Positions 8,549 through 17,384 of a stretch of DNA of 38,775 nt are shown here, piece by piece. The DNA lies in assembly GCA_023460875.1 (NCBI GenBank), contig JAEWOQ010000250.1, positions 1 to 38,775 of the forward strand, in the 5' to 3' direction. The position numbers and the translations under genes are program-made. The notes beneath the pieces are model-generated. The model saw only the letters and a list, made by a program, of their open reading frames with translations, was not told the DNA's origin and did no database searches. Position 1 is the first letter of the stretch. Each line of letters begins with the position of its first letter. The DNA comes from Pseudomonadota bacterium. Lineage in GTDB: Bacteria; Myxococcota_A; Polyangia; Polyangiales; Polyangiaceae.

Positions 8549-10471
8549 GTGATCCTCTCGCATCCCCTCACGGCAGAGGTCCTGGGCGTCTACCGGCTCT
8601 CGCGCTTGGTGGCCCACGGGAGCCTGGCTCGCCTCTATGAAGGTCACCTGCTCGGAACCCGCGGGTTCGAGAAGCGGGTGGCGATCAAGCGGGTGCACCC
8701 GGAGCTCGCGGCAGATCCCGCTTGGGTCAGCGCGTTCTGCGCGGAGGCCCGCCGCCAGGCGTCCCTGCGCCACCCGAACTTGGTCGAGGTGATCGACTTC
8801 GATGCGGCTGGCGGTGAGCTCCTGCTCGCCTTCGAGTACGTCGACGGCATGACCGCGGCGGACCTGATCCCCCGCGTGGCGGCGCGCCGGCGGCGCGGCG
8901 AGGTGGGGGTCGCGCTGTTCATCGCCCGAGAGCTGCTGCGGGGGCTCGAGCACGTCCACGACGCTCAGGACGAGCTCGGACCCCTGGGGATGCTGCACGG
9001 TATGTTGACGCCGCGGGAGGTGCTGATCGGGAGCGCGGGCCAGGTGAAGCTCGGCGAGTTCGGCCTACACCGAGTGGCTGAGACGACCGGCGCGCTGGCG
9101 CCCGCCAGCCAGCGTCAGGGATATACGGCGCCCGAGCTGCTCCAGGGGCACCCAGCGGACCGTCGCAGCGACGTCTTCGCCGCTGGCGTCGTCTTGGCGG
9201 AGCTGCTGCTCACGGGGCCCCTGTTTCCGGAGACCTCGAGCCTCGAGGGGAGGGTCGCCATGGCCGCGGCAGACCTCAGCCGTCTGCGCAGCCATGGCTG
9301 GCACTTGTCCGACGAGGTGCGTCATGTCCTCGAAGGGGCTCTGGCCGTGAGCCCCCGAGAGCGTTATCCGAGCGCCGCCGCCTTTCGGGCCGCGGTGGAG
9401 TCGGTGCTGCCAGGAAACCCGGGGCCGCGCTCGGGGCATGAGCTCGCGGAGTGGCTCGCGAGCCTCGGCCTGGTCGAGCTGCAGAGTGAGGTGCGCCACA
9501 CCGGGGCCGGCAGCGCTCCCCGCGAGCTCCGCGGCTCCTATCGCCCAGGGCCGGCGCGCCAATACCGCATCGAGGGCGAAGAGGGGGACGAGGGGCCCCT
9601 GACGGCGGCCGCGCTCATCGAGCGCATCGTGACGGGAGCCTTGCCCGACGAGGTCAGCGTCTCTCGAGGGCGCGAGCCCTTCGTTCCTTTGCGCTCCTTC
9701 CCCGAGCTGCAGGGCTTGGTGGAGCTGTCCCCCTATCGCTTCCGCGACGAGCTCGATCCTCGCGCCGCTCCGGTCGCCGCGGAGCCCCTGGCCTTGGCTC
9801 ACCAGCTGCTGCGGATCGCGCTCTCGAAGGGCACCGGGCTCCTGCGCGTGAGCGCCGCAGAGGCGCAGGTGCGGATCTATTTCGAGGACGGGTGCCCCGC
9901 GTTCTCGGCGTCGACGGATCCGAGCTCGCTCTTGGGGCGACAGCTCGTCGCGTCGGGGGTCGTCTCCCAGGGAGCGATCGAGTCGGCGCTCGCCTCGGGG
10001 TGGCGCCCCAACGAACCCCTCGGGGCGAGCTTGGTCCTCCGCGGGTTCCTCTCCTTGGCCGCCCTCCAGGCCGCCCTCGAGAAGCAGATGGAGTGCCGGC
10101 TGCGGCAGCTCGTCGCCCTGCCGGGAGCGAGCGCTTGGTTCCTCGCTGGCGCGCGCAGCGGCGTGCCCTCCGTCCCGGCGCGCCGCTCCGGGGCCGCGTT
10201 GCTCACGAGGGTCTTGCTCTGCGCCTACCCGGCGCAGGTGCTCGCCAAGATCCTCCTCCCCTACTGGCATCGGGAGCTCCGGTCGTCGCCCCACGCCGGC
10301 CGCCTCGCCCGTCTCCTCGAGCTCGAAGCGCGACACCTCGCGTGGCTCAGGCCCGCAGCGCAAGGCGTCTCTCTGAGCGCGCTCGTCACGGAGGCGCGGG
10401 CCGACCGGGACCGGATCACGGAGCTGCTCGGGCTCGTGTTCGTCGGGATCGCCTCAGGGCTCTTGACCTGA
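8549..10471 (+). CDS. Pseudokinase with GYF_2-like and DUF4388 (PATAN)-like domains
   Basis: 640 residues from a GTG preceded by GAAGAGGA; an in-frame stop at 8534-8536 excludes longer versions. Residues 15-287 have a Ser/Thr kinase fold: VAIK lysine K47, alpha-C glutamate near 66, APE at 194-196. The catalytic machinery is missing: the HRDLKPxN loop reads HGMLTPRE (150-157; Asp to Met, Lys to Thr, Asn to Glu), DFG reads EFG (170-172), and the Gly loop is degenerate. Residues 338-390 resemble a GYF_2 domain (YRIEG...GPLT...I..G.LP..V.VSR). Residues 412-530 resemble DUF4388/PATAN, found in bacterial signalling proteins. Probably a cytoplasmic, non-catalytic scaffold or ligand sensor; its partner is unknown. 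TAGACT at 8534-8539 could be a -10 element. Confidence 0.85.
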   Translation: MILSHPLTAEVLGVYRLSRLVAHGSLARLYEGHLLGTRGFEKRVAIKRVHPELAADPAWVSAFCAEARRQASLRHPNLVEVIDFDAAGGELLLAFEYVDGMTAADLIPRVAARRRRGEVGVALFIARELLRGLEHVHDAQDELGPLGMLHGMLTPREVLIGSAGQVKLGEFGLHRVAETTGALAPASQRQGYTAPELLQGHPADRRSDVFAAGVVLAELLLTGPLFPETSSLEGRVAMAAADLSRLRSHGWHLSDEVRHVLEGALAVSPRERYPSAAAFRAAVESVLPGNPGPRSGHELAEWLASLGLVELQSEVRHTGAGSAPRELRGSYRPGPARQYRIEGEEGDEGPLTAAALIERIVTGALPDEVSVSRGREPFVPLRSFPELQGLVELSPYRFRDELDPRAAPVAAEPLALAHQLLRIALSKGTGLLRVSAAEAQVRIYFEDGCPAFSASTDPSSLLGRQLVASGVVSQGAIESALASGWRPNEPLGASLVLRGFLSLAALQAALEKQMECRLRQLVALPGASAWFLAGARSGVPSVPARRSGAALLTRVLLCAYPAQVLAKILLPYWHRELRSSPHAGRLARLLELEARHLAWLRPAAQGVSLSALVTEARADRDRITELLGLVFVGIASGLLT

Positions 10472-10516
10472 GCGCGCAGGCGAGGAAACAGCCCGGCGCT
10501 TCACCAACCCAGCGTC

Positions 10517-11068
10517 TCAGCGCGGCCGGATGACCCCGCAGGCGAGGAACGGCACGCGCTCGAGCTCCACGCTCGGATCGTAGGGCCACGCGTGGACCAC
10601 CAGGGCGCGCCCCACCACCGACTCGCTGCCGCTCGTGTGGAGCTCGGGGGCGGTCAGCTCGACGTCCGTCTGCCCGGCGACCTTGGTCTCGATGTCGCCG
10701 AGCAAGCCGGCGGGCGGATCCCCACCGCCGGGCGCGAACAACCCGCCCACCGACTTCGCGTCGTGGGCGGTGCAGTCGCCGTTCTCGTGGATGGCGAGCG
10801 CGTGGCTCCCCGCTGGGAGCCCCGTGAGGCGCCCCTTCAACGACACCCCACCCTCGGTCATGCGCACCACGATCGTGCCGCTCACCTCGGACTGTTGGGT
10901 CGGATACATCTCCGCCAAGGCTCGGTCGGCGCCGTCGGACGTGGGGTCTCCGCCAGCGTTTGGTGGCTCGGGCGGCGGCTTCGTTCCTCCACAAGCGACG
11001 CCGAAGAGCAACGCGACGAGAGCCCCGATTCGGGCTGCGCCGTTGGAACCGATGAGGAGTCTTCCCAT
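10517..11068 (-). CDS. Cu/Zn superoxide dismutase-like lipoprotein with eroded metal site
   Basis: 183 residues from the ATG at 11068. The N-terminus is a lipoprotein signal ending FGVACGG (lipid Cys26), followed by a Pro-rich linker, so it should be anchored in the envelope. Residues 58-181 match the SodC fold: GSHALAIHENGDC, KSVGGLFAP, VVGRALVVHAW and LACGVI, with the disulfide pair C99/C177. Against the classic ligands, H94, H159 and D125 remain. The first HxH histidine is Ala92, the bridging His is Leu110, both other zinc histidines are absent (one is Leu122), and the active-site Arg is Phe174. It is therefore unlikely to be a normal dismutase; a structural, copper-binding or other role is possible. 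A 206-residue version from 11137 would hide the signal peptide. Convergent with the pseudokinase. Confidence 0.85.
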   Translation of the reverse strand: MGRLLIGSNGAARIGALVALLFGVACGGTKPPPEPPNAGGDPTSDGADRALAEMYPTQQSEVSGTIVVRMTEGGVSLKGRLTGLPAGSHALAIHENGDCTAHDAKSVGGLFAPGGGDPPAGLLGDIETKVAGQTDVELTAPELHTSGSESVVGRALVVHAWPYDPSVELERVPFLACGVIRPR

Positions 11069-11076
11069 ACTTTGGC

Positions 11077-11106
11077 AGCCTAACGCTCCCCTCGCGACGG
11101 GTGCAA
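11077..11106 (-). promoter_or_regulatory. Candidate near-leaderless promoter of the SOD-like gene
   Basis: On the minus strand, TTGCAC (11106-11101), an 18-bp spacer, then TAGGCT (11082-11077). It ends 8 nt before the ATG at 11068. The -10 hexamer is the same as that proposed for glyA. No Shine-Dalgarno is seen. By eye only. Confidence 0.5.
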
Positions 11107-11218
11107 CAATCCGCGTGTGGCGTGCGACGGGCCTCATGGCGGACCAGCCTGGCGCCGAGGCGGGCGCGTGTAGGATGTCAGCGGCTCGTGACTCACAATG
11201 TGATTACTAGCTTCCCCA

Positions 11219-12583
11219 GTGGACGAGAGGTTGGTTCGCTCGCGGCCCGCCGCCACAATGAGGTGGATGAGCGTTCATCCACGAACGGCCGGCCTGGTCC
11301 TCTCGGGGGGAGGGGTCCGCGGCGCCTACGAGGCTGGTGTCCTGTGTGGCATCGTAGACGTGCTCGGGCTCTCGGCCGAGGACGAGGCCCCCTTCCGGGT
11401 GTTCGCGGGCACGTCGGTGGGGGCGATCAACGCGGCGTTCCTGGCCGCTCACGCGGATCGAGGAGACCTGGGCGCCGAGGATCTCGCGCGGATCTGGCAG
11501 GAGCTCGACATCGACGAGCACTTTCGCATCCATCCGCGAGGGATCTTGGGAGCTCGCCGCCGCCGCTGGTTCTCGGAGAAGGCCCTCCAGCGCGACACTC
11601 CGATGCAGCTGGGGCGCTCGTTGCTCGATCCACGCCCCCTGGACAAGCTCGTGCGGGACTCGATCCCGTGGGAGCGCCTGAACGCCAACGTAGATGCGGG
11701 GCGCGTGCGCGCCCTGGTGGTGACGGCGCTCGAGATCGCGCACGGCCGGACCACGATGTTCAGCCAGCTCGCGCCGGACGGGGTCTTCTATCCGTCGCGG
11801 GATCCACGTCGGATCGTGAGCGCGGAGGTCATCACGGCCGATCACGTGCTCGCCTCCGCCGCGATCCCGGTCGTGTTCCCCGCCCGCAAGGTCGGGACCC
11901 GCTATTACTGCGACGGGGGGCTCCGCTTCAACACGCCGATCTCACCAGCGATCCGCACCGGCGCCGATCGCCTGGTCGTCGTGTCGCTGCGGCGCGCCTT
12001 TCTCACGGAGGAATCCTATGCGCAGGATCCGGATCACACCCCCGCGTATCCGAGCTTGTTCTTCCTCCTCGGGAAGCTGGTCAACGCCCTCCTGCTCGAC
12101 CCCTTCGCGTACGATCTCGAGGTGCTCGCGCGGCTCAACCGGGTCATGGAAGTCCTCGAGGACACGCTCCCCGCGGAGGAGATGGAGCGAGTGCGCGAGG
12201 TCTTGGTGGACGCGCGCGGCATGGGTTACCGGCGCATCGATACGCTGCTGTTCACCCCCTCGATCGACATCGGCGCGCTCGCGCGAGATTACATCACCGA
12301 GCGGCTCGATCGAGATCGCCTCGGGTGGACGCAGCGTTGGTTCCTCGACCAGGCAGCGAAGTCGACCCTCGGCGGCGAGGCGGATCTCGCTTCGTATTTC
12401 TTGTTCGACGGAGATTTCGCCGCGGAGCTCATCGAGCTCGGGCGCCAGGACGTGTTCGCGCGCGCGGGAGAGGTCCGCGCGTTCTTCCGATCGAAGCTCG
12501 AGTCATCGACCGGCGCCGTCAGCCCCTCGGACATCGTCACCGATCCCGAGGCGTCGGCGGAGACAGACATAGTGCCGGCCTGA
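11219..12583 (+). CDS. Patatin-like phospholipase
   Basis: 454 residues from a GTG at 11219. Patatin signatures are complete: oxyanion loop SGGGVRGAYEAGV (29-41), nucleophile elbow GTSVG with Ser66, and the catalytic Asp in DGG (Asp232). The family hydrolyses acyl chains from phospholipids or other lipids with a Ser-Asp dyad. The C-terminal 200 residues are a helical extension without a domain I recognise. There is no signal peptide, so it is probably cytoplasmic or peripheral to the inner membrane. Starts at ATG 11258 or ATG 11267 (weak GAGG just upstream) are also possible and give nearly the same protein. A TACTAG 8 nt before the GTG would fit the leaderless pattern seen elsewhere. It is followed after 104 nt by mrpA, on the same strand. 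Confidence 0.92.
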   Translation: MDERLVRSRPAATMRWMSVHPRTAGLVLSGGGVRGAYEAGVLCGIVDVLGLSAEDEAPFRVFAGTSVGAINAAFLAAHADRGDLGAEDLARIWQELDIDEHFRIHPRGILGARRRRWFSEKALQRDTPMQLGRSLLDPRPLDKLVRDSIPWERLNANVDAGRVRALVVTALEIAHGRTTMFSQLAPDGVFYPSRDPRRIVSAEVITADHVLASAAIPVVFPARKVGTRYYCDGGLRFNTPISPAIRTGADRLVVVSLRRAFLTEESYAQDPDHTPAYPSLFFLLGKLVNALLLDPFAYDLEVLARLNRVMEVLEDTLPAEEMERVREVLVDARGMGYRRIDTLLFTPSIDIGALARDYITERLDRDRLGWTQRWFLDQAAKSTLGGEADLASYFLFDGDFAAELIELGRQDVFARAGEVRAFFRSKLESSTGAVSPSDIVTDPEASAETDIVPA

Positions 12584-12687
12584 GACGGGCTCGAGGCGCC
12601 GGTCTCTGGACCGATCCTGACCTTGGGTCCATGGCCGGAGGGCGCGGGCTTGCGAGAGCTCCGCGCTGTGGCAGAGCTTAGGTACCG

Positions 12688-14985
12688 GTGAGTTTCGCGA
12701 CCACGCCTGGAGGGGGAGGGCGGAGGGCTCCGTCTCGGATGGGTTGGCTGGCGCTCCTGCCGCTGGCGGCGTTCCTTGCCGCCTTCATGGCGTTGGTGCG
12801 TGGGCTTCTTCCGCTCTCTGTGAGCGTGCCTTGGGTCCCCTCCCTCGGCGTCGAGCTCGCGCTGCACCTGGACGGCTTGGCCCTGCTGATGGTCCTCCTG
12901 ATCACGGGCGTGGGGGCCTGCGTGTTCGTCTACGCTGCGGGCTACATGCAGGGCGAGCCTGGGCGCTGGCGGCTCGCGTTGGTGTTGCTCCTGTTCATGA
13001 CGGCGATGCTCGGCTGCGTCACCGCCGACAACCTGCTCGTGGTGTTCGCTTGCTGGGAGGTCACCAGCATCAGCTCGTTTCTGCTCATCGGGTTTCACCA
13101 CGAGGAGGAGTCCAACCGAAGATCGGCGCTTCAGGCGCTCTTGGTGACGACGGGGGGAGGTTTGGCGCTGTTGGCGGGGGTGTTGCTCTTGGGCAACATG
13201 GCCGGCACCTACTCCGTCCAGGACCTCCTCCGCACGGCTCCGGCTTGGCGCGCGCAACCCCTGCGGGACGTGGCGCTCCTGTGCGTGATCGTCGGCGCCT
13301 TTTCCAAGTCCGCGCAGCTGCCGTTCCACTTCTGGTTGCCCAACGCCATGGCCGCGCCCACTCCGGTGAGCGCCTACTTGCACTCTGCGACCATGGTGAA
13401 GCTCGGGGTGTACCTCCTCGCTCGGATGGACTCCGCCTTCGATGGCACGCCATTCTGGGAGTTCTCATTGATGAGCTGCGGAGGTCTCACCTCGGTCTGG
13501 GCCGTGCTGCAGACCCTGCGTGAGCGCGATCTCAAGCGCATCTTGGCTTGGTCGACCGTGTCTGCCCTGGGCACGATGGTGATGTTGATCGGCTTGCCTG
13601 GGGACGACTCGGCTCTCGCCGTGGCGGCGCTCGTCTTGGCTCATGCCCTGTACAAGGCGCCCCTGTTCTTCGTGGCGGGCAACGTCGATCACTGCGCGGG
13701 GACGCGGAACATCGATCACCTGGCGGGGCTCGCGCCGCGCATGCCCTGGACCGCCGCGGCGGCGCTGCTGGCGGCAGCGTCCATGAGCGGCTTCCCGATG
13801 TCGTTCGGCTATCTGGCGAAGGAGCTCACGAACGTCGCGAAGAAGGAGGGCGGCCTGCATACGTGGGTCGGGCACTCGAGCGTCTTGGCGAGCGCGATCA
13901 CCGTGGCCGTCGCGGCGATCGCCGCGATCCGCATCTTCTGGCACCGCGGCGGCGCTGTAGTGCCAGGGCGCGTGCGCGAGGTGGGCTGGACCATGCGCCT
14001 GCCCCCGCTGCTGATCGCCTCCGTAGGGATCCTCTTCGGCGTCCGGCCGCGCCTGGCGGATCCGCTGATCGGAGCCGCGGCGGAGGCGATGAACCCCTTC
14101 TACGATTTCGCCGCCGCATCGGCGACGGCTCGCGCCGAGCCCGGCTGGGCGGCCCTGATCGTGGCCGTGTCCCTCGGCGTGGGCGTCTTCCTGGTGTGGG
14201 ACCGCCTGCACGACGCGCTGGCCAAGGTGGAGCTCCCGTCGGTGCTGCGGCTGGGGGACTGGTACGAGCGGCTGCTCCGGGCGATCCCGGCGGCGGCGCG
14301 CGGGGTGACCGCGACCCTGCAGCGCGGCGCCTTGACGAGCTACGTCGCCTTGCTGGTCGGGTTCGTCGTAGTGGTCCTCGCCGTCGTGTGCTGGGCGCTG
14401 CTGCGGCAGGGCGCCGTCGAGCTGGACCTCTCCCCGGGCGGAGCGGCCTGGGGCAAGGACATCGGGGTCCTGGGTGCCGCGCTGGTGCTCGCCGTCGGAG
14501 CGGTCGCCGCTTGCCTGGTGCGCGACTCGTTCGTGCTGTTGTTGTCGAACGGGCTCGTGGGGATGGGGTGCGCGCTGCTCTTCCTCTTTCTGGGTGCGCC
14601 CGATCTCGCCTTCACGCAGTTCGGAGTGGAGGTCGCCTTCGTCGTCGTCGTCGCGTCGACGCTCCTCCGTTTGCGGCGGATGGACGCGAAGCCTCCGGCC
14701 CCGCAGCGGCGTTGGGTCCGCCTCGCCCTCTCCATTTCTTTCGGCGTGACGATCACCGTGTTGCTCGTCGTGGCGCTCGACGCGCCCACCTTCGACCCGT
14801 CGGTCGCTACGTTCTTCGCGGAGCGCAGCGTCGAGGACGCCCACGGCCGCAATGTCGTGAACGTCCTCCTCGTCGATTTTCGCGCTTTCGACACGCTCGG
14901 TGAGATCGTCGTCGTGCTGGCGAGCCTCCTGGCGACGCTCCCTTTGTTTCAGGCGCTCCGCGCGCGCGGAGGTGAGTCGTCATGA
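12688..14985 (+). CDS. mrpA: Na+/H+ antiporter subunit A
   Basis: The 765-residue large subunit of the multisubunit Mrp/Mnh antiporter in the inner membrane, which exchanges Na+ for H+. The N-terminal part is an antiporter-type proton-channel fold, as in complex I NuoL: the TM5 glutamate in CWEVTSISSF and the lysine in FSKSAQLPFHFWLPNAMAAPT are present, and the transmembrane lysine motif SATMVKLGVYLLAR follows. The C-terminal part holds the DUF4040 segment (GLVGMGCALLFLFLGAPDLA) and the MrpB-proximal NVLLVDFRAFDTLGE motif, so this is a full-length A subunit. The start is GTG with a weak AGG 5 nt upstream. The stop overlaps the mrpB start by 4 nt (ATGA). First gene of a seven-gene operon. Confidence 0.96.
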   Translation: MSFATTPGGGGRRAPSRMGWLALLPLAAFLAAFMALVRGLLPLSVSVPWVPSLGVELALHLDGLALLMVLLITGVGACVFVYAAGYMQGEPGRWRLALVLLLFMTAMLGCVTADNLLVVFACWEVTSISSFLLIGFHHEEESNRRSALQALLVTTGGGLALLAGVLLLGNMAGTYSVQDLLRTAPAWRAQPLRDVALLCVIVGAFSKSAQLPFHFWLPNAMAAPTPVSAYLHSATMVKLGVYLLARMDSAFDGTPFWEFSLMSCGGLTSVWAVLQTLRERDLKRILAWSTVSALGTMVMLIGLPGDDSALAVAALVLAHALYKAPLFFVAGNVDHCAGTRNIDHLAGLAPRMPWTAAAALLAAASMSGFPMSFGYLAKELTNVAKKEGGLHTWVGHSSVLASAITVAVAAIAAIRIFWHRGGAVVPGRVREVGWTMRLPPLLIASVGILFGVRPRLADPLIGAAAEAMNPFYDFAAASATARAEPGWAALIVAVSLGVGVFLVWDRLHDALAKVELPSVLRLGDWYERLLRAIPAAARGVTATLQRGALTSYVALLVGFVVVVLAVVCWALLRQGAVELDLSPGGAAWGKDIGVLGAALVLAVGAVAACLVRDSFVLLLSNGLVGMGCALLFLFLGAPDLAFTQFGVEVAFVVVVASTLLRLRRMDAKPPAPQRRWVRLALSISFGVTITVLLVVALDAPTFDPSVATFFAERSVEDAHGRNVVNVLLVDFRAFDTLGEIVVVLASLLATLPLFQALRARGGESS

Positions 14986-15416
14986 CGCCGCGGGCGCTCA
15001 TCCTCGACGTGGTCGTCCGCGGGCTGCACCCGTTCATGCTCGTGATCTCCGTCTTGCTATTGTTCCGCGGGCACGACGCGCCTGGTGGGGGGTTCATCGG
15101 GGGGCTGGTGGCGGTCGCCGCGACCGCTCTGCTGACGGTGGCGCGCGGCTATCGCCAAGCTCTGGCGCGGCTGCCCTTGCCGCCGGTGCCGCTGGCCGCC
15201 TCGGGCGCGTTGCTGTCTCTGGGCAGCGGCGTGCCAGCGCTGTTCGTCGGTGAGCCCTTCCTGACCCACTTGTGGGTGGAGGCGCCGGTCGGTCCTTGGG
15301 CGCTCGCCTTGTCGACGACGCACGTCTTCGACGTGGGCGTGTACGTGACCGTGTGGGGAGCGCTGGGCGGCCTCGCGGCTGCGATCATCGGCGTCGACGA
15401 GGAGGGGGTAGGGTGA
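14982..15416 (+). CDS. mrpB: Na+/H+ antiporter subunit B
   Basis: 144 residues with four hydrophobic segments. MnhB-domain motifs are present: PFMLVISVLLLFRGHDAPGG near the N-terminus, GGGFIGGL, and the C-terminal FDVGVYVTVWGALGGL. It is a structural membrane subunit of the Mrp complex next to the C-terminal part of MrpA. Overlap with mrpA (ATGA) and with mrpC (GTGA) indicates translational coupling. Confidence 0.95.
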   Translation: MTPRALILDVVVRGLHPFMLVISVLLLFRGHDAPGGGFIGGLVAVAATALLTVARGYRQALARLPLPPVPLAASGALLSLGSGVPALFVGEPFLTHLWVEAPVGPWALALSTTHVFDVGVYVTVWGALGGLAAAIIGVDEEGVG

Positions 15417-15805
15417 TCCTCGCTCTCGCCTGCGCCGTGGGGGTCAGCGTAGCCGCAGGGGTGTACCTCACCTCGTCGCGGGATCTGCTCCGCTGCGTCA
15501 TCGGGCTGTCCATCATCGGCGCCTCGGCGAACCTCGCCATGTTCGCGGCGGGGCGCTCCACGACGGCGTCGGCGCCCCCCGTGGTCATGGAAGGCGCGCG
15601 CCAGCTCGAAGCGGGCGCGGCGAACCCGCTGCCCCAGGCGCTCGTGCTCACGGCCATCGTCATCAGCTTCGCGCTCACCTGCTTCTCGCTGGTGCTCGCG
15701 CTGGTGCTGCAGCAGCGAACGGGCCTCTCGGACGCCGACGCCCTGCGCCGTTCGGAGCCGCCGCCCTGTCCGGACGGGGCACCACCGCTCGAGGGGGAGT
15801 GCTGA
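15413..15805 (+). CDS. mrpC: Na+/H+ antiporter subunit C
   Basis: 130 residues from a GTG at 15413 that overlaps the mrpB stop. It is a NuoK-like subunit with three transmembrane segments: VGVSVAAGVYLTSSRDLLR, IGLSIIGASANLAMF, and the typical DPLPQALVLTAIVI-type motif, here NPLPQALVLTAIVISFA. A Pro-rich, acidic tail of about 25 residues extends beyond the core. The longer open frame from 15272 only antedates the overlap and is antisense-free read-through of mrpB in another frame. Confidence 0.94.
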   Translation: MILALACAVGVSVAAGVYLTSSRDLLRCVIGLSIIGASANLAMFAAGRSTTASAPPVVMEGARQLEAGAANPLPQALVLTAIVISFALTCFSLVLALVLQQRTGLSDADALRRSEPPPCPDGAPPLEGEC

Positions 15806-15808
15806 GCG

Positions 15809-17335
15809 TTGTCGTCCCTCGTGCTCACGCCCGTGCTCGTGCCCCTCTGCACGGCCCTCATCACCGCCGCCCTCGTCGCCCAGCCCCGAGCCCAGCGGCT
15901 CGCGGCGTTCCTCGGTACCGGGGCGTTGTTGGGGTGCGCCTTGGCGCTGCTGCGGGAGGTGCAGCGGGCTGGCCTGGTCCGTACGCAGTTGGGCGCCTGG
16001 CCCGCCCCCTTCGGGATCGAGCTCGTCGCGGACGGGCTCGGGGCAGCCATGGTGCTGATCATGGCGATCGTGGGCGTCGTGACCCTGCTGTTTCAGCAGA
16101 GCTGCGCCGATCCCGCGCCGCCGGCGCCCGGGTTGCTGCCGTTGTTCAGCGTGCTCCTCGCGGGGGTGGGCGGCACCTTCGTCACCGGAGATCTCTTCAA
16201 CCTCTATGTCTGGTTCGAGGTGATGCTCTTGGCGGCGCTGGGGTTGCTCGCGCTGGGAGGGGGGGCAAGTCACCTGGACGGGACGCTCAAGTACTTCGTC
16301 CTGAACACGTTGGGCACGCTGCTTCTGCTCATCGGGATCGGCTACCTCTATGCCGCGACCGGGCACTTGAACTTCGGCGCGCTGCGGGAGGCGGCTGGGC
16401 GGAGCGACGCGGCGTCCTGGCTCCCCCTCCTGGTCGTGCCGTTGCTGGCCTTCCTGGTGAAGGCCGGCGCGTTTCCCCTGTTCGCTTGGCTGCCGGCCTC
16501 CTACCACACGCTGCCGGGGCCGCTCTTGGCTTTGTTCGCTGGGCTGCTCACCAAGGTGGGGGTCTACGCGATCCTGCGCATGCTGAGCGACGTGTTCGCC
16601 ACGTCACCGCGCGTGCTCTACGAGTGCATCGGTTGGCTGGCGGTGCCCACGATGATCGTGGGCGCCCTCGGCGCGGCCTATCACTGGGACTTGCGACGCA
16701 TCCTCGCGTTCCATGTCATCAGCCAGATCGGCTACCTCCTGCTCGGAGTCGGGCTCGGGACGATGGCGGGCGCGTCCGCCACCGTCTTCTATCTGGGGCA
16801 CAACGTGCTCGCGAAGACGAACCTCATCTTGATCGCGGCCATCGTGTCCCGCTTGGGGGGCAGCTACGACCTTCGGCGGTGTGGCGGGCTCTACAAGGCT
16901 CGCCCGTTGCTCGCGGTGATCTTCCTGATCTCGGCCTTCGCCATGGTCGGCGCGCCGCCGCTGTCGGGCTTCTGGGCGAAGGTCATGTTGATCCGGGAGA
17001 CCTTGCTGCTCGAACGCGGCGTCTGGGCGGCGGCCGCCCTCGCGACAGGCTTTCTGACCTTATACTCGATGTCGAAGATCTGGCTCGAGGCGTTCTGGAA
17101 GGAGGCGCCGTCGCGCAGTGGCGGCGGCGTGGCGGCGCCCGCTGGGGCGTCGGGGCCCGCGGAGGATCCCCCTGGCGGGCTCGGTTGGGCTTATGCGGCG
17201 GTGGGCATCCTCGCAGGGCTCACGGTCGCGTTGGGGCTCTTTCCGGAGCCCGTGGTGAGCTTCCTGGATCGCAGCGCGAGCCAGCTCGGCGTGGCCCGCG
17301 TTCATCCCACGCCGGGGTTTGGGGGATGGCCATGA
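15809..17335 (+). CDS. mrpD: Na+/H+ antiporter subunit D
   Basis: 508 residues from a TTG at 15809, three nt after the mrpC stop, with GAGGGGGAG upstream. It is the second large antiporter-like subunit (NuoM/NuoN type). The family glutamate is in LYVWFEVMLLAALGLL, the key lysine in FLVKAGAFPLFAWLP, and a second lysine in GLLTKVGVYAILR. LSGFWAKVMLI near the C-terminus is also characteristic. It forms a proton pathway in the Mrp complex. A GTG at 15821 is an alternative start. Confidence 0.95.
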   Translation: MSSLVLTPVLVPLCTALITAALVAQPRAQRLAAFLGTGALLGCALALLREVQRAGLVRTQLGAWPAPFGIELVADGLGAAMVLIMAIVGVVTLLFQQSCADPAPPAPGLLPLFSVLLAGVGGTFVTGDLFNLYVWFEVMLLAALGLLALGGGASHLDGTLKYFVLNTLGTLLLLIGIGYLYAATGHLNFGALREAAGRSDAASWLPLLVVPLLAFLVKAGAFPLFAWLPASYHTLPGPLLALFAGLLTKVGVYAILRMLSDVFATSPRVLYECIGWLAVPTMIVGALGAAYHWDLRRILAFHVISQIGYLLLGVGLGTMAGASATVFYLGHNVLAKTNLILIAAIVSRLGGSYDLRRCGGLYKARPLLAVIFLISAFAMVGAPPLSGFWAKVMLIRETLLLERGVWAAAALATGFLTLYSMSKIWLEAFWKEAPSRSGGGVAAPAGASGPAEDPPGGLGWAYAAVGILAGLTVALGLFPEPVVSFLDRSASQLGVARVHPTPGFGGWP

Positions 17336-17338
17336 CCA

Positions 17339-17374
17339 TCGGCGGGGGCACGTCCATCGGCGGGGGTCCGTCCA
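17339..17374. repeat. 18-bp imperfect tandem duplication between mrpD and mrpE
   Basis: TCGGCGGGGGCACGTCCA at 17339-17356 is followed directly by TCGGCGGGGGTCCGTCCA at 17357-17374, differing at two positions. It fills most of the only sizeable gap inside the mrp operon, just before the mrpE ribosome-binding site. Confidence 0.85.
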
Positions 17375-17384
17375 GGAGACGAGG

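Noticed and set aside
10475..10549. 13-bp direct repeat CGCAGGCGAGGAA at 10475 and 10537
   Set aside because: Only two copies, one inside the coding region of the SOD-like gene; probably chance in GC-rich DNA or an old duplication.
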